Shown here: positions 18,995-27,232 of the stretch, piece by piece | Position numbering within the stretch: the first letter of the stretch is position 1 | How the letters are laid out: the number at the start of each line of letters is the position of its first letter | Assembly (NCBI GenBank): GCA_020848935.1 | Contig: JADLHF010000065.1 | Location: 1-37,497 of the forward strand | Origin: Acetobacteraceae bacterium | GTDB taxonomy: Bacteria; Pseudomonadota; Alphaproteobacteria; Acetobacterales; Acetobacteraceae | DNA: 37,497 nucleotides | Reading direction: 5' to 3' | The notes under the pieces: generated by a model | The model's input: only the letters and a program-made list of their open reading frames with translations | What the model was told of the DNA's origin: nothing | Databases searched by the model: none | Position numbers and translations under genes: made by a program

Positions 18995-19018
18995 CTTCTT
19001 TTTGTGAACAAAAAGAAG
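18995..19018 (+). repeat. AT-rich hairpin repeat, family A, copy 4
   Basis: Perfect arms identical to copies 1-3, beginning 12 bases after the LLM monooxygenase stop codon. As at copy 1, a GC-rich hairpin follows closely (19046-19071), so the two repeat types recur as a pair. Confidence 0.8.
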
Positions 19019-19045
19019 CAAAAAAACTTCATTCGTTTTGCTTCC

Positions 19046-19071
19046 CTCCCCCCGCGCTTGGGCGGGGGGAG
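19046..19071. repeat. GC-rich hairpin repeat
   Basis: CTCCCCCCGC at 19046-19055 and GCGGGGGGAG at 19062-19071 form a perfect 10-bp stem with a 6-base loop, followed by CCGGAGGGGGGT. It resembles dispersed palindromes common in GC-rich proteobacteria. It lies 27 bases after AT-rich copy 4 and about 85 bases before the next gene. Confidence 0.72.
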
Positions 19072-19156
19072 CCGGAGGGGGGTGCCCGAAACACCCACGC
19101 ACCCGCCCCCAAAAAAACCCCTTGGCGCGGTTCTTCGGGCAGTTAAAATAACCCAA

Positions 19157-19720
19157 ATGACAAACCTGGTAACCCTCTTCTGCGCCATCCTCACCGACCT
19201 GCGCGCCAAGATCGGCGCGCATCTCGGCCGCGATCGCACGTACCAGGCGATCCTCACCCAGGCCTGGGCCCGAATCGGCCGCACCGCCCAGCGTTTCCAG
19301 CGGCTCTACGATCGCTGGCAGAACGGCACCCTCCCCGAACCCCGCCCGTCCCGCGCCGGCCAGCCGCGCCCCGCGCGCCCCGCGCGCGCCTATTTCCCCC
19401 GCCGCCGCGCCTGGCTCGCCACCACCACCGACCACCACGTCCGCGGCCACGCCAGCCAGCTCGCCCACCTGCTGGCGCGTCCGGATTTCGGGGACTTCCT
19501 TGCGGCCGTCCCGCGGGCGGGCCGCCTCCTGCGCCCGCTCTGCCACATGCTCGGCATCGATGTCCCGGCGCCGATCCTGCGCCCGGCCAAACCCCGCAAC
19601 CCGTGCCCGCGCCCCGAACCCCCGCCCGCCGCACCCGCCCGCCACGGCAAATACACCCCGGCCCAGATCCGCCGCTACCGCCCCGGCCGAATACCCAAAC
19701 CCAACCCCAACGCGTCATAG
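19157..19720 (+). CDS. Arg/Pro-rich hypothetical protein
   Basis: A 187-residue protein that I do not recognise functionally. The N-terminal 50 residues form a likely helical segment (TLFCAILTDLRAKIGAHL, then QAWARIGRTAQRFQRLYDRW). A Pro/Arg-rich linker follows, then a second ordered part with DHHVRGHASQLAHLLARPDF and AGRLLRPLCHMLGI. The C-terminus is a basic Pro-rich tail. It has no signal peptide or membrane segment. From memory, similar proteins with HHxRGHAxQLAHLL and RLLRPLCxMLG blocks recur in Acetobacteraceae, often alone among repeats. The ATG at 19157 follows an AT-rich stretch (TTAAAATAA) that may be its promoter region. Confidence 0.7.
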   Translation: MTNLVTLFCAILTDLRAKIGAHLGRDRTYQAILTQAWARIGRTAQRFQRLYDRWQNGTLPEPRPSRAGQPRPARPARAYFPRRRAWLATTTDHHVRGHASQLAHLLARPDFGDFLAAVPRAGRLLRPLCHMLGIDVPAPILRPAKPRNPCPRPEPPPAAPARHGKYTPAQIRRYRPGRIPKPNPNAS

Positions 19721-19789
19721 CCACCGCACGCCATTAACATTACGCTTTAATAATGAAAATAGTGAATTCTTACGAATAAAAGTTTTTTG

Positions 19790-19811
19790 GTTCTTTTTTC
19801 CAAAAAAGAAC
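19790..19811 (-). repeat. AT-rich hairpin repeat, family B, whole copy
   Basis: GTTCTTTTTT at 19790-19799 pairs with AAAAAAGAAC at 19802-19811 around CC, preceded by AAAAGTTTTTTG. It starts 17 bases after the stop of the minus-strand SecA-like gene, in the standard orientation relative to it. The 60 bases to its left are strikingly AT-rich for this genome. Confidence 0.8.
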
Positions 19812-19828
19812 ACCTTTCTTTTCTCTCC

Positions 19829-21835
19829 CTACTCCCCCCGCCCCGAAAACGCCAGCATCCGCTCGGTATTCTCATCATTGGCCAGCGTATTGCGCCGCGT
19901 CCCGGCATTGAGCCGCTCGGCGGCTGCCTGCGCCCACCACCGCACCCACCGCCCCAGCCGCTCCGGCAGCACCCCGCCATGGGCTGCCGCCATGCCGCGC
20001 AGCGAGGCCAGCCAGGTGGCCGGCACGAAGCGGGAGAAGATTTCGTCATCCAGCGCCACGATCGCCACGTAGCTGCCGGGGTCGCCCTGCCGCCCGCCGC
20101 GGCCGAACAGCTGCCGGTCGATGCGCGGGCTTTCATGGAACTCGGTCAGGATCACGTGCAGCCCGCCGGCGTCGCGCACGGCGGGGTCCAGCTTGATGTC
20201 GGTGCCGCGCCCGGCCATGTTGGTCGCCACCGTGATCCGGCCCGCCCCGCCGGCCTGCGCCACGATCCCGGCTTCCTCGGCATGGCGTTCGGCGTTCAGG
20301 ACTTCGGCCGCCAGCCCCGCCGCCGCCAGCCGCTCGCCCAGGAGCTGGGATGCCGCGACCGAGCGGGTGCCCACCAGCACGGCGCGACGCTGGGCCACCA
20401 CGGCGGCGACCTCGCGCACCACCGCGGCCCATTTCGCCTCGGCATCGGCCACCACCCGCACGCCAGTATTGCGCCGTCGCAACGGATGATGCGTGGCCAC
20501 CCGCGCCACGCGCAGCCCGAACACCCAGCGCAGTTCGCCGGCCACCTCGGCCGCCGTGCCGGTCATGCCGCACAGGTGGAAGTAGCGGCGGAAGAAGCGC
20601 TGGTAGGTGATGCGCGACAGGGTGCGCCGCCGCCCGGTGATCTCCACCGCCTCCTTGGCCTCCACCATCTGGTGCAGCCCGCGTTCCCAGGAACGGTCGG
20701 GCATGATCCGCCCGGTGAATTCATCGACGATCTGCACCTTGCCCTCGGCCACCACGTATTGCGCCCCGCGATGGTACCAGTGCTGCGCCGACAGGGCCTG
20801 CTCGGCCAGTTCCTCCCGTGCGCGCCGCACCGCCCACAGCCCGCCGCGCCCCTCGGCCAGCGCGGCCAGCCGCCCCCGCCCGCGCGGGGTCAGGTGCAGC
20901 GACCGTTCGGCCGGGATCATCCGGTAATCGAGCCCCGCCTCCAGCCCGCCCACCAGCGCCAGCGCCTCGGCGTAAAGCTCCGGCTCCTCCGCCGCCCCGT
21001 CGCCGCCGGACAGGATCAAGGGCGTGCGCGCCTCGTCGATCAGCACGCTGTCGGCTTCGTCCACGATCGCCACGTGCAGCCCGCGCAGCAGCAGCGGCGC
21101 CGGCTGCCCGCCCATCAGCCCATCCACCAGCCGCCGCCCCCGCGCCCGCCGCGCCCCCAGCGCCATGCGATCGCGCAGGTAGTCGAACACCAGGTCCTTG
21201 TTGGTGCAGTAGGTGACATCGGCGGCATAGGCGGCACGATGCTCCGCCGGCGGATCGTCCAGCACCACCAGCCCGGTGCTGATGCCCAGCGCGGCCAGCA
21301 CCGGGCGCAACTGCTCAGCATCGCGCGCGGCGAGGTAGTCGTTGACGGTCACCACATGCACCGGCCGCCCGGCCAGGGCGAAGGCGACCGAGGGCAGCAG
21401 CGCGGTGATCGTCTTGCCCTCGCCGGTCTCCATCTCGGCCAGGGCCCCGCGCAGCATCGCCGCCCCGCCCATCACCTGCACGTCGTGATGGCGCAGGCCG
21501 AGCACCCGCCGGCTCGCCTCGCGCGCCAGGGCGAAGGCCTCGGCGGCCAGCTCCGCGCGCATGCCATGGCGCACCAGCGGCGCGCGCAACGCATCGGCCC
21601 GCACCCGCAGCCCGGCATCGTCCAGGTCCGCCAGCGCGCCGCCCTGCGCGCCCACCAGCCCGGCGAACCGCCGCAGCCGCCAGCGCATGGCCGGCCCAAG
21701 CACCCGCCGCGACAGCCCGGTCCACGCCCCGGTCAAAGCGGCATCCACCCGGTTCCATTTCGGGTCGGCCTGCTCGGGATAGGGCGTGCCCACGGCGAAG
21801 GTCGCCCCGTCGCGCCGCCGTGCCGCGCGCCTCAT
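19829..21835 (-). CDS. SecA-like translocase ATPase, C-terminally short
   Basis: A 668-residue protein with the SecA motor. Walker A is METGEGKT at 135-142, and the DEAD box (Asp259-Asp262) lies in VDEADSVLIDEARTPL. A preprotein-crosslinking-like region follows, then TYQRFFRRYFHLCGMTGTA, NMAGRGTDIKLDP and GRGGRQGDPGS, where SecA usually has GRSGRQGDPGS. About 80 residues follow that last motif, against roughly 300 or more in housekeeping SecA. The helical wing, most of the scaffold and the zinc-binding tail are therefore missing. It should use ATP to move a protein. The ATG overlaps the M50 gene stop (ATGA), giving a coupled operon. A long upstream extension of the frame only crosses the M50 gene in the wrong frame. 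It is an accessory SecA, probably dedicated to the giant protein encoded nearby. Confidence 0.88.
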   Translation of the reverse strand: MRRAARRRDGATFAVGTPYPEQADPKWNRVDAALTGAWTGLSRRVLGPAMRWRLRRFAGLVGAQGGALADLDDAGLRVRADALRAPLVRHGMRAELAAEAFALAREASRRVLGLRHHDVQVMGGAAMLRGALAEMETGEGKTITALLPSVAFALAGRPVHVVTVNDYLAARDAEQLRPVLAALGISTGLVVLDDPPAEHRAAYAADVTYCTNKDLVFDYLRDRMALGARRARGRRLVDGLMGGQPAPLLLRGLHVAIVDEADSVLIDEARTPLILSGGDGAAEEPELYAEALALVGGLEAGLDYRMIPAERSLHLTPRGRGRLAALAEGRGGLWAVRRAREELAEQALSAQHWYHRGAQYVVAEGKVQIVDEFTGRIMPDRSWERGLHQMVEAKEAVEITGRRRTLSRITYQRFFRRYFHLCGMTGTAAEVAGELRWVFGLRVARVATHHPLRRRNTGVRVVADAEAKWAAVVREVAAVVAQRRAVLVGTRSVAASQLLGERLAAAGLAAEVLNAERHAEEAGIVAQAGGAGRITVATNMAGRGTDIKLDPAVRDAGGLHVILTEFHESPRIDRQLFGRGGRQGDPGSYVAIVALDDEIFSRFVPATWLASLRGMAAAHGGVLPERLGRWVRWWAQAAAERLNAGTRRNTLANDENTERMLAFSGRGE

Positions 21836-24009
21836 GTCTGCAACCGCGACAGCAGCAACTGCCGCAGCCGGCGCCACAGCTGCCGGCCCAGCGGCTCCCA
21901 CGCATGGTCGAAGCGCACATAGGCCCGCGCGCCGAACGCCTCGGCCGGCGCATCGCGCGGCAGCGCGAGGTCCACCTGGAACACCCGCGACAGCGCCCGC
22001 GTGCCGCCCTGGTCGCGCGGGTCGGTGGCGAACGGCCCGCCGCCGCCGACGGCCAGCGCCTTGCTGGGCAATTCGTCGCGCCCGCCCGGCACCTCGCGCA
22101 CCAGCCGCGCCACCAGCGCGGTGTCCAGGTGCCCGGCCAGCTTCACCCGCACGCCGCGCAGCTTGGTGCGCACCAGGTCGATGTCGTCCTGGCCGATCGC
22201 CGCCCGCACGATGCGCTGCCCTTCGCCGGCCGGCGGCAGGGCATAGCCGATCACGTCGCCCTCGCGCAGGAACCGGCCGGGCAGGTCGGCCGGCCGCGCC
22301 AGCGCCAGCACGCCGCCGGCCCGGCTGCGCGCCACCAATCCCTCCTTGCGCGTCATCGCGCGCGCCAGCTCGGCCCGCGCCTGCGCCAGTTCGGTCTCGG
22401 TGACCGCCGCCTCCACCCGGTTGGTGAAGCGCTCGGCGGGCAGGCGGGCTTCCAGCTCCGCCACCCGGCCCGCCAGCCGGGCGATGCGCGAGCGCAGGAA
22501 CGGGTCCTCGCTCTCGCTCACCGCGTCGCCGGGGGCCAGCGTCGCGCCGGGCCTGGCCAGCAGCCGCGTCACCACCCCATCGGCGCCGGCGCGCACGATC
22601 GCGGCTTCCGGCAGCCAGATCACCCCTTGTGCCGAGGTATGCAGCGGCGCCGGCACCAGCAGCACCAGCCCGCCCAGCGCCAGCACGAAGCCCGTCGTGA
22701 TCGCCACCGCCCGCACCCGGTGCCGCCGCAGCCGGGGGCTGGCCACCACATGGCGCACCGCCTTGGCCAGCGGCAGCACCACCCCGGTGACCAGCGTCCA
22801 GGCCGCCAGCGCCACGCCCAGGGTGAAGTACTCGGCGGCCAGGAACAGCGCGATGCCCACCATCACCACCTGGCGATAGACGAAGGCCGCCGGCGCGTAG
22901 AACAGGAACCAAGCGCGCTCGCCTGGGGTATCGGGGTGGGCCTGGGCGGGCGGGGTGGCGAACAGGTGGGTTTCGATCAATTGCCCCCAATACTGCGTGG
23001 CCCGGCGCGCCAGGTTGGGGATCTCGATCAGGTCGGACAGGATGTAGTAGCCATCGTAGCGCAGCAGCGGATTGGCATTGAACAGCAGGGTGGTGACGCC
23101 GGCGGCCAGCATCACGTTGAACGCCACCGCGCGGGCGAAGCCGGGTTCCACCGACACCCAGACGAAGGTCGCCAGCGCCGCCACCGCCAGCTCCACCATC
23201 ATCCCCGCCGCCCCCACCGCCACGCGGTCCCAGCGCGAGCGGAAGCCGGAGGACGCCGAGGCATCGACATAGGGCAGCGGCAGCAGCACCAGGAACATCA
23301 CCCCCATGTCGTGCACCGCGCCCCCGCGCCGCCGCACCGCGAAGCCGTGGCCCAGCTCATGCAGCAGCTTGATCGCCGGCAGCACCACGGCGAGCAGCGC
23401 CAGGTTGCCCTCGGCCAGCACCCGATCGCCGAGGTTGGCGGTCAAGTCGGGCCAATGCTCCGCCACCAGCACCAGGGCAGGCACCATCAGCGCCAGCCAC
23501 AGCGCCAGCCCCCAGCGCCCGAACAGCGGCCCCACCCAGGGCAGCAGCCGGGTCAGGAAGCGGTCGGGGTTCCACAGGCGGATGCGCAGCGCCATCGGGT
23601 TCAGCAGGTTCTGCACCAGCTTCTGGCGCGAGCGTTTCACATGGCGCTCGAACAGCTCCGCGGTATCCGGTGGCGCATCGCCCTGCAGCAGGTCGGCGGC
23701 GTGCAGCTGGCCGAGCAGGGCGATCACCTGGTCCTGGCCCAGCGCCGCCTCGCCCCCGGCGGCACCGCCGGATTCCGCGCTGCACGCGCGCCACACCTCG
23801 TCCACGGTGCGCGTGCCGTCCATCGCCGCCACCAGCGCCCAGGCCGGCGGCGCCAGGCGGTGGACCCGGCCGGAGAGCTGGTCGGTGATCACGTACCACG
23901 GCGCGCCGCGATAGCGATGCAGCCGCACCAGCGCGTGCTCGCGCAGTTGCAGGCGCAGGTGGCGCACCCGGTACCAGGAGGCGGACAGGAAGGGTTCGGC
24001 CTCCGCCAT
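21832..24009 (-). CDS. PqqD-like / M50 metalloprotease / HlyD fusion membrane protein
   Basis: A 725-residue protein with three parts. Residues about 30-110 resemble a PqqD-type winged helix (YVITDQLSGRVHRL, then MDGTRTVDEVW), a fold that often binds leader peptides. Residues 150-450 are a multi-pass site-2-protease-like domain. Its zinc motif is HELGH at 217-221 and its second motif is NANPLLRYDG at 311-320, so the catalytic His, Glu and Asp are all present. The last 270 residues follow another membrane segment and look like an HlyD adaptor, with a lipoyl-like half (GADGVVTRLLARPG) and a short coiled coil. The gene starts seven bases after the GAF-HlyD stop and overlaps the SecA-like start. 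The combination suggests recognition, cleavage or passage of a client protein at the inner membrane. Confidence 0.86.
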   Translation of the reverse strand: MAEAEPFLSASWYRVRHLRLQLREHALVRLHRYRGAPWYVITDQLSGRVHRLAPPAWALVAAMDGTRTVDEVWRACSAESGGAAGGEAALGQDQVIALLGQLHAADLLQGDAPPDTAELFERHVKRSRQKLVQNLLNPMALRIRLWNPDRFLTRLLPWVGPLFGRWGLALWLALMVPALVLVAEHWPDLTANLGDRVLAEGNLALLAVVLPAIKLLHELGHGFAVRRRGGAVHDMGVMFLVLLPLPYVDASASSGFRSRWDRVAVGAAGMMVELAVAALATFVWVSVEPGFARAVAFNVMLAAGVTTLLFNANPLLRYDGYYILSDLIEIPNLARRATQYWGQLIETHLFATPPAQAHPDTPGERAWFLFYAPAAFVYRQVVMVGIALFLAAEYFTLGVALAAWTLVTGVVLPLAKAVRHVVASPRLRRHRVRAVAITTGFVLALGGLVLLVPAPLHTSAQGVIWLPEAAIVRAGADGVVTRLLARPGATLAPGDAVSESEDPFLRSRIARLAGRVAELEARLPAERFTNRVEAAVTETELAQARAELARAMTRKEGLVARSRAGGVLALARPADLPGRFLREGDVIGYALPPAGEGQRIVRAAIGQDDIDLVRTKLRGVRVKLAGHLDTALVARLVREVPGGRDELPSKALAVGGGGPFATDPRDQGGTRALSRVFQVDLALPRDAPAEAFGARAYVRFDHAWEPLGRQLWRRLRQLLLSRLQT

Positions 24010-24016
24010 CGCGGCC

Positions 24017-25972
24017 TCAGGGCAGCCAGTGCCAGGCGAACAGGCGCAGCCAGTCGATCACCGCGTGGCTCCAGATCCACAGCAGCCGCTGAGGACCAGT
24101 GTCGATCTTGGCGATGCCCTCCATCCCCGGCCGCAGCGGCGCATCCGCGGGGGGCGTGATCTGCGCCTCCACCCGGAAGAAGTTGCGCCCATCCTCGGCC
24201 ACCGCCACCGGGGTGATGCGGGAGACCGTCACCGGCAGCCGCGCCGTCGGCATGCTGGCCAGCGCCACCAGCCCGACCTGGCCTTCCGCCAGCCAGCGCA
24301 CCTCGCGCTCGTCGGCCTGCACCACCAGGCGCCAGGCATGCAGCGGCGCCAGTTCGAACAGCACCTTGCCGCGCTCGATCGGCGAGCCCAGCATCTGGCG
24401 CAGATCGCCGCTGACCACGATGGCATCGAAGGGCGCCACGATGCGGCTGCGGGCGAGCTTTTCCTCGGCAAGGGCGAGTTCGGCCTCGGCCTGCGCCACC
24501 TGGGCGGCGAGCACCGCCATGGTGCTGCGCTCCCCCTTGGCCAGCGCCTCGCGGTACTTCTGCGCCAGCTTGTCGCGCTCGGCGGTCCATTTGCGGCGGT
24601 CCAGCACCAGGTCGCGATCGTCCAGCGTGGCCAGCACCGCGCCGGCTTTCACCGTGTCGCCGGCACGCACCGCGGCGCTGCGGATGAAGCCGTCGAACGG
24701 TGCCACGGCGGCGCGCTGCACCTCGCCCTCCACCACGGCGCGGGCGGTGACGCGGTATTCGCCCTGCACCAATGCCAGGGTGGCGAGCAATGCCAGCGCC
24801 AGGGCGACGGCCAGCTTCAGCGCCGGCTTGCCCGGGCCGAACACGGCGCGCAATGCCGTGCCGGCCATGTCGCGCAGCCGCCCGCTGACCCAGCGCCGCT
24901 CGGCGGCGTGCAGCCCGATCACCGGGCCGGTCAATGCCGCCACCGTCTCGGCCAGATGCAGGTCGTCGGCGCCGAACGGTCCCGCATGACGCTCCAGCGT
25001 CAGCACCGCCGCCGGCCGGCCGCCGGGTCCGGGCAGCACCACGGAGGCCACGCCGCCCTGGCCGCCGGCGGCCACCGCCAGCACCCGGTGCGCCACGCTG
25101 ACCTGTCGCGGGCCATCCGCTGCCCCGGGCGGCAGGGCGATGGTGCAGTTCTGGGTCAGCGCCTCGTCCATCGCATCCTCGATCGAATCGGCGATGCGCC
25201 CGCCCTCCTGGAACTCGGCGGCATGCGATACGGCCCGCAGCTCCACGCCGCGGCGCCCGGCGATGCCCAGGCTGGCGCGGTCGCAACCGAGCCGGGCCGC
25301 CAGGGTGTTCACCAACGCCATCGCACTTGCCGCCAGGCCCCTGTGCTCGCCGGTGGCAGCCAGGATATCGAGGGCCGCGGCGGCGATGGCCATGCGGGTG
25401 CGCGCCGCGGCCAGCGGCTGGCGCCAGCGCCAGGCGTCGAGCCAGCCCGAGGCGGCGCGCAACTGCGCCCCGGTCGCCTCCGGGTCGGCCCGCGCGATGC
25501 CGCCCGGCACCGCAAGCGCCACTGCGACGGCGGCATGGGGCGCGCCGTCGGGCCCCAGCGGCTGGGCGATGAACAGGGCCATCGTTGCCGGTGCACCGGC
25601 GGTGCCGGCGGCATCGGCGGCCATCCGCCCCCATGCCACCACCAGCCGCGCCTCGGCCAGCGCCCGCTCGCCCAGCCGCGTGAGGTCGGCGAGGTCGCGT
25701 GCCGCAGACGGGGCACCCACGGGCCATGATGCCTGGGCGTGGCTGGCGCCCTCGGCCGTGCGCAGCAGCAGCAATCCACCGGTGGCGCCCGGCAGCGCCT
25801 CGCATTGCAGCGTGAGCCAGGCGGCGAAATAGTCGGCCTGGGGGGCATTGTCGTCGTGCAGCACGGCCCATAGCGCGGCCCGCCGTTCGGCGGCACGGTC
25901 GCCTTGCGGCGCCATGCCGGCGCGCGGGGCCAGGGAAGCGCCGGCCTGGGGAGTCGGGGTCGTCTCCGCCAT
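24017..25972 (-). CDS. GAF-domain/HlyD fusion membrane protein
   Basis: A 651-residue protein. The N-terminal 380 residues are cytoplasmic, with a GAF-like domain at about 210-350 (ASAMALVNTLAARLGCDRAS, later FGADDLHLAETVAALTG). One transmembrane helix lies at about 386-402. An HlyD-type periplasmic part follows: a lipoyl half APFDGFIRSAAVRAGDTV, a coiled coil at about 455-505, and a second half ARSRIVAPFDAIVVSGD with a beta-barrel region. The C-terminus is hydrophobic and Trp-rich. GAF domains bind small ligands or proteins, so this could sense a signal and control an export complex. The ATG at 25972 has AAGGA four bases upstream; an ATG at 26002 lacks one. It is the first gene of the minus-strand operon. 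Confidence 0.84.
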   Translation of the reverse strand: MAETTPTPQAGASLAPRAGMAPQGDRAAERRAALWAVLHDDNAPQADYFAAWLTLQCEALPGATGGLLLLRTAEGASHAQASWPVGAPSAARDLADLTRLGERALAEARLVVAWGRMAADAAGTAGAPATMALFIAQPLGPDGAPHAAVAVALAVPGGIARADPEATGAQLRAASGWLDAWRWRQPLAAARTRMAIAAAALDILAATGEHRGLAASAMALVNTLAARLGCDRASLGIAGRRGVELRAVSHAAEFQEGGRIADSIEDAMDEALTQNCTIALPPGAADGPRQVSVAHRVLAVAAGGQGGVASVVLPGPGGRPAAVLTLERHAGPFGADDLHLAETVAALTGPVIGLHAAERRWVSGRLRDMAGTALRAVFGPGKPALKLAVALALALLATLALVQGEYRVTARAVVEGEVQRAAVAPFDGFIRSAAVRAGDTVKAGAVLATLDDRDLVLDRRKWTAERDKLAQKYREALAKGERSTMAVLAAQVAQAEAELALAEEKLARSRIVAPFDAIVVSGDLRQMLGSPIERGKVLFELAPLHAWRLVVQADEREVRWLAEGQVGLVALASMPTARLPVTVSRITPVAVAEDGRNFFRVEAQITPPADAPLRPGMEGIAKIDTGPQRLLWIWSHAVIDWLRLFAWHWLP

Positions 25973-25984
25973 CTGGTCCTTCGG

Positions 25985-26002
25985 ATGGTGATGCGCCACC
26001 AT
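25985..26002. promoter_or_regulatory. Inverted repeat in the divergent control region
   Basis: ATGGTG and CACCAT flank six bases, 13-30 bases upstream of the GAF-HlyD start, in the 146-base gap between the two divergent arms of the secretion-like cluster. It could be an operator or a hairpin next to the ribosome site. A second, looser pair, CTGGTCC and GGACCAG, spans 25974-26037. No clear promoter hexamers were identified in the gap. Confidence 0.25.
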
Positions 26003-26118
26003 TTGGTTCAGGTGCCGCCCTGCGATATTGGACCAGTGCGCCGCCGGCACAAAGCGGAAACCGGGCTTGCCGCCGCCGCCCGTGCTGGCGCAGGCTGGGT
26101 GGCATGGGTGGAGGCATG

Positions 26119-26946
26119 ATGCATGTGCTGAGCGCGGCCGGCCTGGCCTTGGCGGCGGCATGGGCCCTGCCCGCCACGGCGCAGCCGGTCACCGAGCGCA
26201 GCTTCGATTGCGTGATCGAGCCGCAGCAGGTGATCAAGCTGGCCAGCCAGGCCACCGGGCTGATCACGCGGCTGGACGTGGATCGCGGCGACATGGTGCG
26301 CAAGGGGCAGATGCTGGGCACGCTGTCCGACGAGGTGGAGCGCGCCAACCTGGCGCTGGCACGGGCGCGGGCGACCAACGACCACGACATCGCCGCCAGC
26401 CAGGCACGGCTGGCCTATCTGCAGCGCAAATCCGGCCGCGCGAGCCAGCTTGCCACCGGCAACCTGGTGTCGCGCAACACCAGCGAGGAGGCCGAGGCGG
26501 ATATGCGCGTGGCGGAGAACCAGCTGAAGCTGGCCGTGCTGAACCACGAGATTGCGCAACTGGAAGTGGTGCAGGCCGAGGCGCTGCTGCAGCAGCGTGC
26601 CCTGGTCAGCCCGATCGACGGGGTGGTGATGGAGCGGCTGCTGCGGCCCGGCGAATACCGCAACGACCAGTCGCCGGTGTTGAGCCTGGCGCAGATCGAC
26701 CCGCTGCGCGTGGAGGTGTTCGTGCCGGCGGCGTTCCATGGCCAGTTGCGGCCCGGCATGGTGGGCGAAGTGGTGCCGGAGACGCCGGTTGCGGGCCGGT
26801 TGCAGGCGACTGTTGCGGTGGTGGACTCCGTCATGGATGCTGCCTCCGGCACATTCGGCGTGCGGCTGCGCCTGGCGAATCCGGACCATTCGCTTCCGGC
26901 CGGAATCCGTTGCACCGTGCGCTTCGCACCCGCAGCAGGGCGCTGA
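26119..26946 (+). CDS. HlyD/RND-type periplasmic adaptor protein
   Basis: A 275-residue exported protein. The signal peptide core AAGLALAAAWALP ends at ATA before Gln22. The lipoyl-like domain reads KLASQATGLITRLDVDRGD. A long helical hairpin follows (about 72-165, rich in Ala, Glu, Arg and Leu), then the second lipoyl half SPIDGVVMERLLRPGEY and a beta-barrel segment (DPLRVEVFVPAAFHGQLRPG). Such adaptors bridge inner-membrane export machinery and the outer membrane. GGAGG at 26110-26114 favours the ATG at 26119; 26116 and 26104 are alternatives. The gene is divergent from the GAF-HlyD operon and precedes the giant gene by 286 bases. No RND pump, ABC exporter or TolC gene is seen in the window. 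Confidence 0.87.
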   Translation: MHVLSAAGLALAAAWALPATAQPVTERSFDCVIEPQQVIKLASQATGLITRLDVDRGDMVRKGQMLGTLSDEVERANLALARARATNDHDIAASQARLAYLQRKSGRASQLATGNLVSRNTSEEAEADMRVAENQLKLAVLNHEIAQLEVVQAEALLQQRALVSPIDGVVMERLLRPGEYRNDQSPVLSLAQIDPLRVEVFVPAAFHGQLRPGMVGEVVPETPVAGRLQATVAVVDSVMDAASGTFGVRLRLANPDHSLPAGIRCTVRFAPAAGR

Positions 26947-27232
26947 CGCCGCGTCTGCGCAGATGTTTCGCCGGTGAGGCCGATGCCTGCGGGCGCGGGC
27001 CATCGTGAATGCGACCTGGCGGCGCCGCGGCGGACGACGTGGCCATTGTGACGCGCACCATTATGATGCGAAAGTAACGGGGTCGTGGGTGGAGAAGGGG
27101 CGCGGCTTTCGTCTGGTCCTATGCCTCTGCCCGGGGGGTTTCGGTTGACGGCTCGCAATGGCGGGCCGGAGTATCGTCGGACTGTGGGCTTCGCCCCATG
27201 CTTCGCGGCTATTCCAGTGATGGAGCATTGCC

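Noticed and set aside
21836-22990. Upstream extension of the SecA-like protein
   Set aside because: It runs through the end of the M50 gene in another frame and is Arg/Gly/Ala-rich without domain content.
27145-27177. TTGACG and TATCGT as a promoter for the giant gene
   Set aside because: The hexamers are 21 bases apart, too far for a sigma-70-type promoter; the rest of the 286-base gap shows nothing clearer.
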